Shown: positions 43,134 through 54,053, numbered from the stretch's first letter. The stretch: 64,000 bases of DNA from an uncultured Eubacteriales bacterium (GCA_902786355.1 CADABZ010000003.1:48078-112077), one strand, 5' to 3'. A program made the numbers and translations. Notes: generated by a model from the sequence alone, not told the origin.

Positions 43134-44258
43134 ATGAACAAGGAATTTCTGGATGCGTTCGCTGATCTTAAGAAAGAGAAGAACCTTTCGGATGAGGAGA
43201 TCATCGGAGCAATTAGAGACTCGATCGAGAATGCATATAAGAAGAACTACGGTGCTTCCAATGTAAGAGTAGAGGTCGATATGGCGACAGGCGATGTAAC
43301 AGTACTCATGGGACTGGAAGTCGTTGAGGAAGTCGAAGATGACCTCACTCAGATCTCTCTTGAAGAAGCAAAAGAGATCTATGACGGGTATGAGATCGGC
43401 GATGTCGTTGAATACGAGATCGATCCGAAGGATTTCAACCGTATCGCAGCTCAGGGCGCTAAGCAGGTATTCGTACAGAAGAACCGCGAGGCAGAGAGGA
43501 TCAACTCATATAACGAGTTCATCGGCAAGAAAGGCCAGATCGTTACAGGAAGAGTTGAGAGAATCAATAACGGCACGATGCTCGTATCACTCGGAAGAAC
43601 AGAAGGCAGAGTTCCTAATTCAGAGCAGGTAAGAACAGAGAACTTCAGAGTCGGTGACAGGATCAAGGTCTATGTCATGGACGTCAAGAAGGACAACAAG
43701 GGACCTCAGGTCCTCCTCTCCAGATCACATCCGGGTCTCGTAAGAGGACTCTTCGAGCTCGAGATCCCTGAGATCGCAGACGGAACTGTAGAGATCAAGG
43801 GAATCGCCAGAGAAGCAGGCTCACGTACCAAGATCGCTGTTTATTCAAAAGATGAGAACGTTGATCCTGTAGGAGCATGTGTAGGAAACAGAGGCGCCAG
43901 AGTTCAGAACATTACAGATGAGCTCTTCGGCGAGAAGATAGACATCATCGTATGGGATGAGGATCCGGCTGTATTCATCAGCAATGTACTCAGACCTGCT
44001 ATCGTTGAAGGCGTATACATCAATGAAGATGAAAGATCCGCCACAGCAGTCGTTCCTGAACAGCAGCTTTCACTTGCTATCGGAAGAGAAGGCCAGAACG
44101 TAAGACTCGCAGCAAGAGTCAGCAACTGGAAGATCGATATCAAGAGCAATGAACAGCTTAAGGAAATGGGATTTGCATTCGATGAATACGAGGATGCAGA
44201 ATCTGAAGCAGAGGGCCAGGAAATTGAGGAGACATCAGACGAAGGAACCGATGCGTAG
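43134..44258 (+). CDS. nusA: Transcription termination/antitermination factor NusA
   Basis: 374 residues, the short Gram-positive form without the acidic C-terminal repeats. The N-terminal RNA polymerase-binding domain (1-130) is followed by an S1 domain (about 135-200, IVTGRVERINNGTMLVSLGR) and two KH domains with GNRGARVQNITDEL and AIGREGQNVRLAARVSNWKI. The tail is Glu-rich. It affects pausing, termination and antitermination. GGGAGGAT site. Its end overlaps the rnpM start by eight bases. Confidence 0.97.
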   Translation: MNKEFLDAFADLKKEKNLSDEEIIGAIRDSIENAYKKNYGASNVRVEVDMATGDVTVLMGLEVVEEVEDDLTQISLEEAKEIYDGYEIGDVVEYEIDPKDFNRIAAQGAKQVFVQKNREAERINSYNEFIGKKGQIVTGRVERINNGTMLVSLGRTEGRVPNSEQVRTENFRVGDRIKVYVMDVKKDNKGPQVLLSRSHPGLVRGLFELEIPEIADGTVEIKGIAREAGSRTKIAVYSKDENVDPVGACVGNRGARVQNITDELFGEKIDIIVWDEDPAVFISNVLRPAIVEGVYINEDERSATAVVPEQQLSLAIGREGQNVRLAARVSNWKIDIKSNEQLKEMGFAFDEYEDAESEAEGQEIEETSDEGTDA

Positions 44259-44496
44259 ATGCATAGGCTGCTATGAGTCAAAGCCTCAGAGCACACTCAT
44301 GAGGCTCACATATGACGGCAGCGCATTTATTGCAGATACGGACGGAAGAAATGAAGGGCGCGGGATATATCTGTGCAGAAACAGAGAATGCATAGAGAAA
44401 TCCTTCAAAAGAAAAGCCTGGAACCGTATCTGCAGATCCAGAGCAGATAACGAAGAGATCATGAGAGCAATAGATGCAGCTCTCAATGAAAACTAA
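44251..44496 (+). CDS. rnpM: YlxR/RnpM family RNA-binding protein
   Basis: 81 residues from the ATG at 44251 (AAGGA six bases upstream), overlapping the nusA end. Contains MRRCIGCYESKPQSTLMRL, RNEGRGIYLCRNRECIEKS and KRKAWNR, the YlxR signature with GRGAY-type loop and cysteines. In Bacillus the protein binds and modulates RNase P. Many Firmicutes have a second small gene (ylxQ, L7Ae-like) before infB. It is absent here, and infB starts 11 bases later. Confidence 0.93.
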   Translation: MRRCIGCYESKPQSTLMRLTYDGSAFIADTDGRNEGRGIYLCRNRECIEKSFKRKAWNRICRSRADNEEIMRAIDAALNEN

Positions 44497-44507
44497 GGAG
44501 GATATGA

Positions 44508-47462
44508 ATGTCAAAGAAAGTTAGCGAACTGACAAAAGAACTTGACATCACATTACAGGAACTCAAGGATTACGCATCCAAAATGGGTATCGACATCAAA
44601 ACTGCCAACAGCAGTGTTGAAGATGTTGATGCATCCAGACTTACGAGTACTATCAATCTGATGAGGGGCAATGCTTCTTCTGACAAGTCATCGAGCAGCA
44701 AGCCTAAGATCAAGGCTACGCCGGTCATCAACAGAGACGGAGCAAAAGCCCGTCCGGCTTCCAAGCCAGTAATTCCTAAGAAGGCGGTTGTACCTCCTAA
44801 GAAGGCAGATGAAGCAGAACAGGAAGCTGAGGCTGATCAGGCTGCAGAAACAGTTGCAGCTGAGCCTGCAGCAGAAACAGCCGCACCGGAACCTGTTAAA
44901 GCAGCTGAGCCTCAGACGATTGAGCAGCCGAAAGCAGAACCGGTCAGAGCAGAAGCTGAAAAGTCTGAGCCTGCTCCTGCAGCTGAAACAGAGAAGCCTG
45001 CAGAGAAGCCTGCACCGGAACCTGAGGCTGAGCCTGTGAAAGAGCCGGCTAAGGAAGAAGGGGCTCCTTCCCAGGAGGAAGAGGAAAAGAAAGCCGAGCC
45101 AGAGCAGAAGAAGAGCGCAGAGGATGTCAAGGCCGAAGAAAAGACTCCGGCACCTGCTCCTGCGCCTGAAAAGAAAGAAGCTTCTGAAGAGTACGTCAAT
45201 GCTCCGGGCAAGCCTATGAGATTCAAGAAGATCTCTGATGCGGCTACTGAGAAGAAGAAAGCAGAGGAGCAGAGAAAGCGTCAGCAGGAGAGACTTGCAA
45301 GCCAGAGCGAGAACCGCAGCAAAGACGGCGGACGCAAGGGCAAAGACGGCGGACGCAAAGGCAGAGACGGCGGTGCGGCAAGAGATGGCCAGAGCAGCCG
45401 TGATGCAAGAAAAGGCGGAAGCGAAGAGAGAAGACCTGCACAGAGGAGACAGAGCTCCGGAGCCGCTGCGGCAAGTGCACCGGCACCTGCAGGCAATGCC
45501 AAGTCTTCCAAGGGCAAGAGCAAGAAGTTCTTCGACAACAAGGATAAGGACAAGCAGTCCAGATTTGACAGACGTGAGGACGGCCCTGGCGGACGCAGAA
45601 ATACACATGACAATGTCTATGACGAGAGAACTCTTGAAAAACAGGAGCGTCATAAGAAGAAATACAAGACCAAGACAGTTGAAGAACCTGCAGCAGAGGA
45701 ACTCCTCCCTGAGGGCACGATCGCTATCACAGCTCCTATCACTGTCGCAGGACTGAGCGAACAGGCAGAGGTCAGCGTAAGCAAGATCATCATGTCAATG
45801 ATGCAGATGGGAGTTATGGTAACTGTCAACCAGTCACTCGACAAGGATTCCATTGAGATGCTTGCTGATGACCTCGGACTGGATATCGTGGTAACTGAAG
45901 AGGAAGAAGAAGTCGTAGAAACAGGCATTGACAATCACGAGGATGCTGAGAGCGAACTCAAGCCTCGTCCGCCTATCATCACAGTCATGGGACACGTTGA
46001 CCATGGTAAGACTTCACTCCTTGATGCTATCCGTAATACAAATGTTACCGCAGGAGAGTCCGGCGGTATCACACAGCATATCGGAGCTTCCGAGGTCGAG
46101 ATCAACGGCAAGAAGATCGTTTTCCTTGATACTCCGGGACACGAAGCGTTCACAACAATGCGTGCTAGAGGTGCTCAGGTCACAGATATCGCAGTACTCG
46201 TAGTTGCTGCTGATGACGGCGTAATGCCTCAGACCGTAGAGTCGATCAGCCACGCTAAGGCTGCTAACGTACCTATCATCGTAGCCATCAACAAGATGGA
46301 TAAGCCGGGCGCTAATCCGGACAGAGTTAAACAGGAACTGACAGAGCACGGCATCCTGGTAGAAGACTGGGGCGGAGACGTTATCTGCGTACCTGTTTCT
46401 GCCAAGAAGGGCGAAGGAATCACAGATCTTCTTGAGATGATCCTTCTGCAGGCAGAAGTGCTCGAACTCAGAGCCAACCCGGACAGACTGGCAATGGGTA
46501 CAGTTATCGAAGCAAGACTCGACAAGGCAAAAGGTCCTGTTGCTACACTTCTTGTCAGCAACGGAACACTCAAGACAGGCCAGAGTGTCGTAGCCGGAAC
46601 AACCTCCGGTAAGATAAGAGTAATGACAGACTTCAAGGGCAAGCCGATCCGCAAGGCTGGTCCTGCAACAGCTGTAGAGATCCTCGGTCTCTCAGATGTA
46701 CCGGCTGCAGGTGATGCTTTCAATGCTGTCAGAGATGATAAGACTGCAAGAGAGATCGCAAGTGCACGTAAGGAGAAGATGAGAGAAGAAGTTCTTGCAA
46801 GGAACGCAAGCATGACTCTGGACAAGCTGTTCAGCCAGATCCAGGAAGGCGAAGCGAAGGAACTCAACCTCATCGTCAAGGCAGATGTACAGGGCTCTGT
46901 CGGAGCTATCGTTACATCGCTTGAGAAGCTGGAGACACCAGAAGTCAAGATCAACGTTGTACACAGCGGCGTAGGTACTATCAATGAATCCGATGTAATG
47001 CTTGCCGAGACATCGAATGCGATCATCATAGGATTCAACGTAAGACCTACTACTGCTGTTACCAACCAGGCAGCAGCTGCCGATGTAGAAATCAGACTCT
47101 ACAGAGTCATCTACGATATCATCGATGATATCCAGGATGCTATGAAGGGTATGCTCGATCCTGAGTATAAGGAAGAAGTACTCGGGAAGGCTGTTGTCAG
47201 AGATACATTCAAGGTACCTAACCTCGGTATCGTTGCCGGATGCTATGTCAATGAAGGCATCGTCAAGAGAAATGCACAGATCAGACTGGTAAGAGACGGA
47301 ATCGTTATCCACGAAGGCGTTATCAGCTCGCTGAGAAGATTCAAGGATGACGTAAGAGAAGTTGCTGCCGGTTATGAATGCGGACTCGGTATCGAGAAGT
47401 ACAACGATATCAAGCCTGATGATGTCATCGAATGCTTCAACATGGTAGAAGTCAAGAGATAA
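44508..47462 (+). CDS. infB: Translation initiation factor IF-2
   Basis: 984 residues. Residues 1-55 are an IF2-N helical domain ([19 protein letters not shown]). Residues 60-400 are low complexity, first Glu/Ala/Pro-rich, then Arg/Gly/Lys-rich with repeats of [10 protein letters not shown] type. A second IF2-N follows near 400 and the GTPase starts near 485 with G1 [10 protein letters not shown]3 DTPGHEAF and G4 NKMD. Domains II, III and IV complete the C-terminal half. IF-2 places fMet-tRNA on the 30S subunit and promotes subunit joining. AAGGAGG site. Confidence 0.97.
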   Translation: MSKKVSELTKELDITLQELKDYASKMGIDIKTANSSVEDVDASRLTSTINLMRGNASSDKSSSSKPKIKATPVINRDGAKARPASKPVIPKKAVVPPKKADEAEQEAEADQAAETVAAEPAAETAAPEPVKAAEPQTIEQPKAEPVRAEAEKSEPAPAAETEKPAEKPAPEPEAEPVKEPAKEEGAPSQEEEEKKAEPEQKKSAEDVKAEEKTPAPAPAPEKKEASEEYVNAPGKPMRFKKISDAATEKKKAEEQRKRQQERLASQSENRSKDGGRKGKDGGRKGRDGGAARDGQSSRDARKGGSEERRPAQRRQSSGAAAASAPAPAGNAKSSKGKSKKFFDNKDKDKQSRFDRREDGPGGRRNTHDNVYDERTLEKQERHKKKYKTKTVEEPAAEELLPEGTIAITAPITVAGLSEQAEVSVSKIIMSMMQMGVMVTVNQSLDKDSIEMLADDLGLDIVVTEEEEEVVETGIDNHEDAESELKPRPPIITVMGHVDHGKTSLLDAIRNTNVTAGESGGITQHIGASEVEINGKKIVFLDTPGHEAFTTMRARGAQVTDIAVLVVAADDGVMPQTVESISHAKAANVPIIVAINKMDKPGANPDRVKQELTEHGILVEDWGGDVICVPVSAKKGEGITDLLEMILLQAEVLELRANPDRLAMGTVIEARLDKAKGPVATLLVSNGTLKTGQSVVAGTTSGKIRVMTDFKGKPIRKAGPATAVEILGLSDVPAAGDAFNAVRDDKTAREIASARKEKMREEVLARNASMTLDKLFSQIQEGEAKELNLIVKADVQGSVGAIVTSLEKLETPEVKINVVHSGVGTINESDVMLAETSNAIIIGFNVRPTTAVTNQAAAADVEIRLYRVIYDIIDDIQDAMKGMLDPEYKEEVLGKAVVRDTFKVPNLGIVAGCYVNEGIVKRNAQIRLVRDGIVIHEGVISSLRRFKDDVREVAAGYECGLGIEKYNDIKPDDVIECFNMVEVKR

Positions 47463-47486
47463 TCAGTTTTACAGGATTTTAGAACT

Positions 47487-47858
47487 ATGGCAAAACACAG
47501 ACAGGGAAGACTCAGCGAGGAGATCAAGAAGAGCATCAGCTCCTTCCTGATCAACGGCGCTAAGGATCCGAGACTTACATCAAGAATAATAAGCATCACA
47601 GGTGTTGATGTAACAAGAGACGGAAGCTATGCTACTGTATACGTTTCACCTGTCTGCCTTTCCGGAGAGGACAGAGAATCTGTATATTCTGAGGTGCTCG
47701 AGGGCTTTGAGAGAGCAAAAGGAGCTCTTAGAAGCCAGGTATCAAGAGATATCAAGCTCAGATACACACCTGAGCTGATCTTCAAACTCGATACATCCAT
47801 GGATTACGGCAGACACATCAATTCGATACTTGAGACACTCGACATACCGGAGGACTGA
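47487..47858 (+). CDS. rbfA: Ribosome-binding factor A
   Basis: 123 residues, KH-like fold: RQGRLSEEIKKSISSFLI, KDPRLTSRIISITGVDVTRD, ATVYVSPVC and LRSQVSRDIKLRYTPELIFKLD. It is needed for late 30S maturation and cold adaptation. 24 bases after infB, 14 bases before nrnA. Confidence 0.95.
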   Translation: MAKHRQGRLSEEIKKSISSFLINGAKDPRLTSRIISITGVDVTRDGSYATVYVSPVCLSGEDRESVYSEVLEGFERAKGALRSQVSRDIKLRYTPELIFKLDTSMDYGRHINSILETLDIPED

Positions 47859-47872
47859 TCCAGTAACTGTCT

Positions 47873-48844
47873 ATGAACGATACTATCAGAAGTATAGCTA
47901 CAATAATGAGCGATCTTGACGGGATCCTGATATTTCCTCACATCAGTATGGACGGGGATGCTCTCGGTTCGAGTGCTGCTCTTTGTCTTGCGCTCAGAGG
48001 GCTTGGCAAGAAAGCATATATCATGGTCAACGAGCCTGTTCCTAAGAACCTGGACTTCCTCGAGAACGGATGCACGACTACCGATGATTCTGTCCTGGAC
48101 GATGTCCAGCTCTCAATCATGCTCGACTGCAACGGACTTAACAGGATACCCGGCAGGGAGCAGGCATGGGAGAGAGGACGCCTCAAGGGCTGCATCGATC
48201 ATCATGCCACGACATCCAAGGACATACGCTTTGATTTTCAGCGCATAGAGCCTAAGTCAGCAGCAACAGCAGAGATCATCTACAGGCTGATCAAGGATCT
48301 CGGAGCCGAGATAACCCTTGATATAGCCAACAGTATTTTTGCTGCCATCACGACTGATACAGGCAATTTCCAGCACGTCAATACAACGAGCCGTTCTCAT
48401 GAGATCGTGGGCCATCTCTACAAGGTCGAGGGATTCAATTCCAAGATCATTTCAGCTATGATCTACGACCGCAGAAGCCAGGGAGCACTTAAGCTTGAGG
48501 GCTGTGTTCTTTCAAGACTTCACTTCTACGCTGACGGAAAGCTTGCAGTAGGCCAGGTTTCCCAGGCGATGCTCGATGAATTCGGATGCACTATCGATGA
48601 GACCGACGGGATCATCCAGAGGATCATGAGTATTGACGGTGTTGAAGGCGGATGCCTTCTCAAGGAGAAAGGTGATGCTACGAGAGTCAGCCTGAGAGGA
48701 AGATCATATATCAATATGGCAAAAGTCGCGTCGGAATTCGGCGGCGGCGGTCATTTCCTGGCCTCAGGCTGCACTATCAATGAAGACCTCGATACAGCAG
48801 AAGAGACTATTGTACCTGTACTGATCAGAGAACTCAGACGTTAG
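47873..48844 (+). CDS. nrnA: DHH-family nanoRNase/pAp phosphatase
   Basis: 323 residues. DHH domain motifs: FPHISMDGDALGSSAAL, IMLDCNGLNRI, CIDHHATT and AAITTDTGNF. The C-terminal DHHA1 domain has FGGGGHFLASGC. The family degrades short oligoribonucleotides and 3'-phosphoadenosine 5'-phosphate. The position between rbfA and truB is conserved in Firmicutes. Ribosome site is weak. Confidence 0.94.
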   Translation: MNDTIRSIATIMSDLDGILIFPHISMDGDALGSSAALCLALRGLGKKAYIMVNEPVPKNLDFLENGCTTTDDSVLDDVQLSIMLDCNGLNRIPGREQAWERGRLKGCIDHHATTSKDIRFDFQRIEPKSAATAEIIYRLIKDLGAEITLDIANSIFAAITTDTGNFQHVNTTSRSHEIVGHLYKVEGFNSKIISAMIYDRRSQGALKLEGCVLSRLHFYADGKLAVGQVSQAMLDEFGCTIDETDGIIQRIMSIDGVEGGCLLKEKGDATRVSLRGRSYINMAKVASEFGGGGHFLASGCTINEDLDTAEETIVPVLIRELRR

Positions 48845-48853
48845 ATTTATCAT

Positions 48854-49783
48854 ATGAAAGACGGGATCCTCAATATCAACAAGCCTTCCGGATGGACATC
48901 GCAGGATGTATGTGCGAAGCTCCGCGGCAGGCTGCATATCAAAAGAATAGGACACACAGGAACGCTCGACCCTATGGCTACGGGCGTTTTGCCTGTATGT
49001 ATCGGAAAAGCCACGAGGATCATCGAGTATTACGACAATGACTTCAAGACTTATCATGCAGGCATGAAGCTCGGCATCGAGACAGACACGCTTGACATCT
49101 GGGGCAGCATTCTTGCAGAGAGAGAAGTCACTATACTGAAGGCATCAGACGGCGCTGATACACCATTCACTGTGACTGAGGAAGAGATCAGACAGGCATT
49201 CTCTGAGTATACCGGGACAGTGTCGCAGATCCCTCCTAAGTATTCAGCCCTGAAGATCAACGGCAGGAGAGCCTACGACCTTGCAAGAGAAGGAAAGGAT
49301 TTTGAGATCAGACCGCGCATCATTACTGTCAGACGCAATGAGATCACTGATATAGATGCCGGATCAGCACATATCGAATTCGATGTGGAGTGTTCCAAGG
49401 GGACATATATAAGGACTATATGTGATGATATTGGCAGGAGCCTCGGATGCGGGGCAGCGATGACATCACTTGTAAGGACAGCAAGCGGGTATTTCGATAT
49501 AAGTGAGGCCATTGAGCTTGATAAACTGCTGGATATGAGTGACGAAGAGATCGAATCTCATGTGATCCCTATGGACAGGACACTTACGGGGCTCGGCATT
49601 GTCGAACTTGACGATAAACGTTTTAATGCCTTTATCAACGGCAATCCTTCCGGATCCGGATACAGGGTCATAAGCAGGGGAGAAGCTTCGGAATTCTACA
49701 GGGTATACTGCCGCGGCGAGTTCCTCGGTACAGCATATATAAAAGGCAGAGAACTCACAGCTGCCAAAGTAATATCAAGGTGA
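48854..49783 (+). CDS. truB: tRNA pseudouridine-55 synthase
   Basis: 309 residues. [18 protein letters not shown] at the start, catalytic Asp39 in [36 protein letters not shown], and [19 protein letters not shown]. The C-terminal extension resembles a PUA-like domain. It modifies U55 in the T-loop of tRNA. Start ten bases after nrnA. Confidence 0.95.
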   Translation: MKDGILNINKPSGWTSQDVCAKLRGRLHIKRIGHTGTLDPMATGVLPVCIGKATRIIEYYDNDFKTYHAGMKLGIETDTLDIWGSILAEREVTILKASDGADTPFTVTEEEIRQAFSEYTGTVSQIPPKYSALKINGRRAYDLAREGKDFEIRPRIITVRRNEITDIDAGSAHIEFDVECSKGTYIRTICDDIGRSLGCGAAMTSLVRTASGYFDISEAIELDKLLDMSDEEIESHVIPMDRTLTGLGIVELDDKRFNAFINGNPSGSGYRVISRGEASEFYRVYCRGEFLGTAYIKGRELTAAKVISR

Positions 49784-49796
49784 GGAGTTTTCACGG

Positions 49797-50771
49797 ATGG
49801 ATATATATACATCGCTTGATCAACTGAATCTTAAGGACAGGACATCGGTCGCTCTTGGAAACTTTGACGGACTGCATGAGGGACACCGTAAGATAATGGA
49901 GGCGGCTATAAATGCTGCAAAGGAACAGGGACTTAAATCCCTCTGCTTCACATTCTCGAATCATCCGTTCAACTTCATCCTTCAGAGAGCTGATGATGAC
50001 CCTGATGCCGTCAAGCTGATATGCACTGAAGAAGAGAAGATAGAACTCGTGCGCGGGATGGGATTCGACATACTTGTCAATATACCTTTTGACGAGGATA
50101 TAATGACGATGCGCGCAGACAGATTCTTTGAAGATATCATCAAAGGAGCTCTGAATGCCGGATTCGTATCTGTCGGTTTCAATTATACTTACGGGGCCAG
50201 GGCAGAGGGAAAACCGGCTGATCTGGTGAAAGCATGCGGTGCTGCAGGCATAGGCGTCAGCATCCACGAGGCAGTCACCATAGGAGGACGTGTAGTCAGC
50301 TCCACTCTTATCAGGGAGATGATAAGCACAGGCAATATGGAGCGTACTGCGCTGTATCTCGGCAGACCGTATTCTTTTACCGGCACAGTCTCGCACGGAA
50401 GGCATATAGGCAGCAAGAACGGTTTCCCGACTGTCAATATCCCGGCACCTGACAGGCAGATGCTTCCTCCGAGCGGAGTGTATTTCAGCCGCATAGTCAT
50501 AGACGGAAATGAGTACAAGAGCATATCCAATATAGGAGTCAATCCTACTGTGAATCAGGATGCCGATCACCCGACACTGACATCGAAACCGCACAAGACG
50601 ATAGAGACATTTATCTTCGATTTCGACAAAGACATATACGGCGATGATATCACTGTATATTTCGACCATTTCTCAAGAGGAGAGAGGAAGTTCAGATCAA
50701 GAGATGAGCTGTTTGAACAGATCTCACTCGACTGCGAACAGGCCAGAGCATATCATTTTGTTCAGGATTAA
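49797..50771 (+). CDS. ribF: Bifunctional riboflavin kinase/FAD synthetase
   Basis: 324 residues. N-terminal FAD synthetase of the nucleotidyltransferase fold with GNFDGLHEGHRKIM and SSTLIREMI, and C-terminal riboflavin kinase with GRHIGSKNGFPTVNI, VNPTV and FDKDIYGDDITVYF. It makes FMN and FAD. GAGGAG-type site in the truB end region. Order truB-ribF-rpsO-pnp is typical. Confidence 0.95.
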   Translation: MDIYTSLDQLNLKDRTSVALGNFDGLHEGHRKIMEAAINAAKEQGLKSLCFTFSNHPFNFILQRADDDPDAVKLICTEEEKIELVRGMGFDILVNIPFDEDIMTMRADRFFEDIIKGALNAGFVSVGFNYTYGARAEGKPADLVKACGAAGIGVSIHEAVTIGGRVVSSTLIREMISTGNMERTALYLGRPYSFTGTVSHGRHIGSKNGFPTVNIPAPDRQMLPPSGVYFSRIVIDGNEYKSISNIGVNPTVNQDADHPTLTSKPHKTIETFIFDFDKDIYGDDITVYFDHFSRGERKFRSRDELFEQISLDCEQARAYHFVQD

Positions 50772-50783
50772 AAAAAGATAGAC

Positions 50784-50921
50784 ATTAACACATATTCGTG
50801 TTAATATACATGCGTTGCTCTGCAACGACAAAAAATTTTTCAATATCTTATACCCGTGCCGCAGGGACCAGCTGCTCCGGCTATTCCGCAGCCCGGGCGA
50901 ACGACAGCAAAGGAGAAAGAC
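50784..50921 (+). promoter_or_regulatory. Structured rpsO leader
   Basis: Three elements lie between ribF and rpsO: a stem ATTAACAC/GTGTTAAT (50784-50805), a stem CGTTGC/GCAACG (50813-50827) followed by A then T runs, and a GC-rich segment (50855-50905) with CTGC/GCAG pairing. rpsO leaders in several bacteria bind S15 for autoregulation, but the shapes differ widely, so the function here is inferred. The first stem may end ribF transcripts. Confidence 0.4.
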
Positions 50922-51188
50922 ATGCTTACAAAAGAAAAGAAACAGGAAATCATCAGAGAATACGCAACTAAGGAAGGCGATACAGGTTCCCCAGAAGTAC
51001 AGGTTGCTATTCTTACTTACAGGATCAATGATCTGAACGAGCACCTCAAAGAGCACCACAAGGACTTCCATTCAAGAAGAGGCCTCCTCAAGATGGTAGG
51101 TCAGAGAAGAAGCCTTCTCAAGTATCTCAGAGAGACTGATATCGAGAGATACAGAAGCCTCATCGCTCGTCTCGGACTGAGAAAGTAA
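50922..51188 (+). CDS. rpsO: 30S ribosomal protein S15
   Basis: 88 residues from the ATG at 50922, just behind AAAGGAGAAA; the longer frame upstream reads the leader. [54 protein letters not shown] and LLKYLRE are the standard S15 blocks. S15 binds 16S rRNA early in assembly. Confidence 0.97.
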   Translation: MLTKEKKQEIIREYATKEGDTGSPEVQVAILTYRINDLNEHLKEHHKDFHSRRGLLKMVGQRRSLLKYLRETDIERYRSLIARLGLRK

Positions 51189-51203
51189 TTGATTACTACA
51201 AGC

Positions 51204-51230
51204 AAGCGGGAGTGTTCAAGCCTCCCGCTT
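51204..51230 (+). terminator. Terminator between rpsO and pnp
   Basis: AAGCGGGAG (51204-51212) pairs with CTCCCGCTT (51222-51230), followed by TGATTG. The T run is short, so read-through into pnp is likely. Confidence 0.65.
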
Positions 51231-51298
51231 TGATTGTATATTGACGTTAACACCCATGTATGGCAGAAAGAATAATTAACAGGAGGTAGTTGTTAATA

Positions 51299-53416
51299 AT
51301 GGGTAGATTCACAGATTATAAGACATTCAGAACAGCTCTCGGCGGCAGACTGCTCGAGGTAGAGATCGGCAAGATCGCAGAGCAGGCTAACGGACAGGCT
51401 GTAGTAAGATACGGCGACACAGTCGTAAGCTGCACTGTATGCGCAAGCAAAGAGCCAAAGCAGGACGTTGACTTTTTCCCGCTGACATGCAACTTCGAAG
51501 AGAAGATGTATGCAGTAGGAAAGATCCCTGGCGGATATATCAAGAGAGAAGGCCGTCCTTCGGATAAGGCAACTCTCATCTCCAGACTGATCGACAGACC
51601 GCTCAGACCTCTTTTCCCTAAGGGGTACAGAAACGATGTAGTAGTTACAGCTACTGCTCTTTCAGTAGACAATGACTGTCAGCCGGAAGCAGCTTCACTC
51701 ATCGGTACTTCCGTAGCTATCGCTATCTCGGATATCCCATGGGATGGCCCGACTGCAGGCGTTATCGTAGGAAAGGTAGACGGAGATTTTGTCATCAACC
51801 CTACATTCGAGCAGAGACAGGTTTCAGACCTCAACCTCACAGTTTGCGGAACTGAAGAAGCTATCATGATGGTTGAAGCAGGTGCCAAGGAGCTTCCTGA
51901 AGAGGAGATGCTCGAGGCTATTCTCTTCGGACACGAGGAGATCAAGAACATCTGCAGATTCATCAAGGAGATCGTTGCAGAAGTCGGCAAGCCAAAGCAG
52001 GAATACACAGTATTCAAGGCTGGCGAGGATGTAGATGCTGCAGTAAGAGCATATGCTACTCAGAAGATGGTAGATGCTATATACACATTCGAGAAGCTTG
52101 AGAGAATGGCTAACATCGATGCAGTTGCAGCAGAGACCAAAGAGCATTTTGCTGAAGAGTTCGAAGGCAGAATGGCTGAGGTCGATGAAGTCCTCTACAA
52201 CATCAAGAAAGAAGAAGTCAGACGCCGTATCCTCGAGGAAGGCGTACGTCCTGACGACAGAAGACCTGACGAGATCAGACCTCTCTGGAGCGAGACAGGA
52301 TATCTTCCGAGAACTCACGGTACAGGACTCTTCAAGAGAGGACAGACACAGGTTCTCTCAATCGCTACTCTTGCACCGCTCAGCGAAGCACAGTGGCTTG
52401 ACGGAATCGATTCCGATGTTACACGCAAGAGATATATGCATCAGTACAACTTCCCTGGATACTGCACAGGCGAAGCTAAGCCAAGCAGATCCCCGGGAAG
52501 GAGAGAGATCGGACACGGCGCTCTTGCAGAGAGAGCTCTTCTCCCGGTACTTCCTAGCGAAGAAGAATTCCCTTATGCTATCAGAGTCGTCTCTGAGGTT
52601 ATGTCATCCAATGGTTCTTCATCGATGGCCAGCACATGCGGTTCATGCCTGGCTCTGATGGATGCTGGTGTTCCTATCAAGAAGCCTGTAAGCGGCATCG
52701 CTATGGGTCTTATCGAGGGATTCAATGAAGATGGTTCGAGCAAGTTCGCTATCCTGTCCGACATACAGGGCATGGAAGACTTCCTCGGCGACATGGACTT
52801 CAAGGTAACAGGAACTCCTGATGGTGTAACAGCTCTTCAGATGGACATCAAGGTCCACGGACTCAACAGAGAGATCCTCAAGCAGGCTCTTGAACAGGCT
52901 AAGGTCGGCAGAGCTAAGATCCTTGAGAGCATGCTCGAAGAGATCCCTGAGCCACGCAAGGAGCTCAGCCCTTATGCTCCTAGATTCATCAGCATGAGAG
53001 TTGATCCTGATAAGGTCAGACTCGTTATCGGACCTGGAGGCAAGACTGTCAACAGGATCGTTGAGGAGACAGGTGCTAAGATCGATATCTCTGACGAGGA
53101 TGTCGGATTCATCGCGATCTATGCAGTTGATCAGGAAAGCGCTGAGGCTGCAAAGAGAGAGATCGAGCTCATCACCGCTGATGTTGAGGTCGGCAAGGTA
53201 TACACAGGCGAGGTCAAGAGAATCATGAACTTCGGTGCATTTATCGAGATCCTCCCTGGCAAAGAAGGCCTGCTTCATATCTCCAAGATGGCTAACCACA
53301 GAGTTGCCAAGGTTGAAGATGTCATGAACATCGGTGATAAGGTAACTGTCAAGGTCACAGAGATCGACAGCCAGAACAGAGTTAATCTTTCAAGAAAAGA
53401 GCTCGTAGAAGACTGA
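51299..53416 (+). CDS. pnp: Polyribonucleotide nucleotidyltransferase (PNPase)
   Basis: 705 residues from the ATG at 51299 (AGGAGG 12 bases upstream; a TTG at 51290 would sit three bases from it). Two RNase PH-like domains ([27 protein letters not shown], then [14 protein letters not shown]), a helical linker, KH with [15 protein letters not shown] and S1 with [26 protein letters not shown]. It degrades RNA from the 3' end with phosphate. With rny upstream in the window, it forms part of the RNA degradation machinery. Confidence 0.97.
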   Translation: MGRFTDYKTFRTALGGRLLEVEIGKIAEQANGQAVVRYGDTVVSCTVCASKEPKQDVDFFPLTCNFEEKMYAVGKIPGGYIKREGRPSDKATLISRLIDRPLRPLFPKGYRNDVVVTATALSVDNDCQPEAASLIGTSVAIAISDIPWDGPTAGVIVGKVDGDFVINPTFEQRQVSDLNLTVCGTEEAIMMVEAGAKELPEEEMLEAILFGHEEIKNICRFIKEIVAEVGKPKQEYTVFKAGEDVDAAVRAYATQKMVDAIYTFEKLERMANIDAVAAETKEHFAEEFEGRMAEVDEVLYNIKKEEVRRRILEEGVRPDDRRPDEIRPLWSETGYLPRTHGTGLFKRGQTQVLSIATLAPLSEAQWLDGIDSDVTRKRYMHQYNFPGYCTGEAKPSRSPGRREIGHGALAERALLPVLPSEEEFPYAIRVVSEVMSSNGSSSMASTCGSCLALMDAGVPIKKPVSGIAMGLIEGFNEDGSSKFAILSDIQGMEDFLGDMDFKVTGTPDGVTALQMDIKVHGLNREILKQALEQAKVGRAKILESMLEEIPEPRKELSPYAPRFISMRVDPDKVRLVIGPGGKTVNRIVEETGAKIDISDEDVGFIAIYAVDQESAEAAKREIELITADVEVGKVYTGEVKRIMNFGAFIEILPGKEGLLHISKMANHRVAKVEDVMNIGDKVTVKVTEIDSQNRVNLSRKELVED

Positions 53417-53446
53417 TCGGCTGACGCTGCTATATGAAGTGAACAC

Positions 53447-53483
53447 ATCGCTCTGCATCTGATAAGGGTGCAGGGCGATTTTT
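53447..53483 (+). terminator. Intrinsic terminator after pnp
   Basis: ATCGCTCTGCA (53447-53457) pairs with TGCAGGGCGAT (53469-53479), followed by TTTT. Confidence 0.88.
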
Positions 53484-53536
53484 CTAAAAAATATGGCCAT
53501 AATTCAGAAATATACACATTATTAACTGATATTAAT

Positions 53537-53565
53537 TTGACATCAGAAGTGTTTCACTTTACAAT
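53537..53565 (+). promoter_or_regulatory. Promoter of the coiled-coil/signal peptidase operon
   Basis: TTGACA (53537-53542), 17 bases, TACAAT (53560-53565). Confidence 0.8.
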
Positions 53566-53612
53566 TTACTGTGAATTATTAGTAATGTGGCATTTTATGC
53601 ATTGAGGGGTCA

Positions 53613-54053
53613 ATGGATAATATAGAACAGTCATATCTTGATATGGAATCAGCATCAGCGGCAGAGACTGAGCATTCCGGAAGAGACCGGCGCAGGGTTG
53701 TACGTCGCAGACAGTCAGATGCTGTCAAAGCAGCAAGCGGCGATGCTTCGGATAACGGACTGGATGCTTCCAGACTTCTCAAACTCCGGAAGAAAGACCT
53801 TTTGGAGATAATGCTCAGGCAGGGTCAGGAAATCGACAGGCTCAGAGACAGAGTCGCTGAGCTCGAGGAGAAGCTCGAAAGCAAAGAGATCATCATCGAC
53901 AATGCCGGCTCACTTGCAGAAGCTTCACTAGCTCTGACAGCTATTTTTGAAGAAGCCCAGAAAGCTGCTGACATATATCTGTCTAACGTGAGCAGGAGTT
54001 CATCAGACAGACGAGAAGACCTCTATGCCGTGGGAGATGGAAGCGATGAGTGA
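53613..54053 (+). CDS. Coiled-coil protein of unknown function
   Basis: 146 residues. Residues 1-50 are charged and disordered, 55-95 form a coiled coil (LLEIMLRQGQEIDRLRDRVAEL), and 98-125 a second amphipathic helix with AxxAxxxAxxxY spacing (LALTAIFEEAQKAADIYLSNV), as in the C-terminal part of DivIVA-like proteins. Similar short proteins beside signal peptidases occur in other clostridial genomes, as far as I recall. No function known. Stop overlaps the signal peptidase start by eight bases, so the two are translationally coupled. Confidence 0.75.
   Translation: MDNIEQSYLDMESASAAETEHSGRDRRRVVRRRQSDAVKAASGDASDNGLDASRLLKLRKKDLLEIMLRQGQEIDRLRDRVAELEEKLESKEIIIDNAGSLAEASLALTAIFEEAQKAADIYLSNVSRSSSDRREDLYAVGDGSDE

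Noticed and set aside
45310-45370. Tandem repeat in infB
   Set aside because: It encodes the [10 protein letters not shown]-type linker of IF-2, a common feature of that protein.
44688-45653. Minus-strand frame of 321 codons opposite the IF-2 N-terminus
   Set aside because: It is rich in Leu, Ser, Arg and Cys because it mirrors the Glu/Ala/Arg low-complexity region of infB, and it has no ribosome site.
46229-47312. Long minus-strand frames opposite the IF-2 GTPase domain
   Set aside because: Produced by codon bias on the other strand of a conserved gene.
49791-50669. Minus-strand frame of 292 codons opposite ribF
   Set aside because: Antisense to the conserved FAD synthetase and kinase motifs; composition rich in Ile, Arg and Cys without family features.
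53447-53483. Attachment site or mobile element edge after pnp
   Set aside because: The inverted repeat is an ordinary terminator; no integrase, transposase or target duplication is seen nearby.
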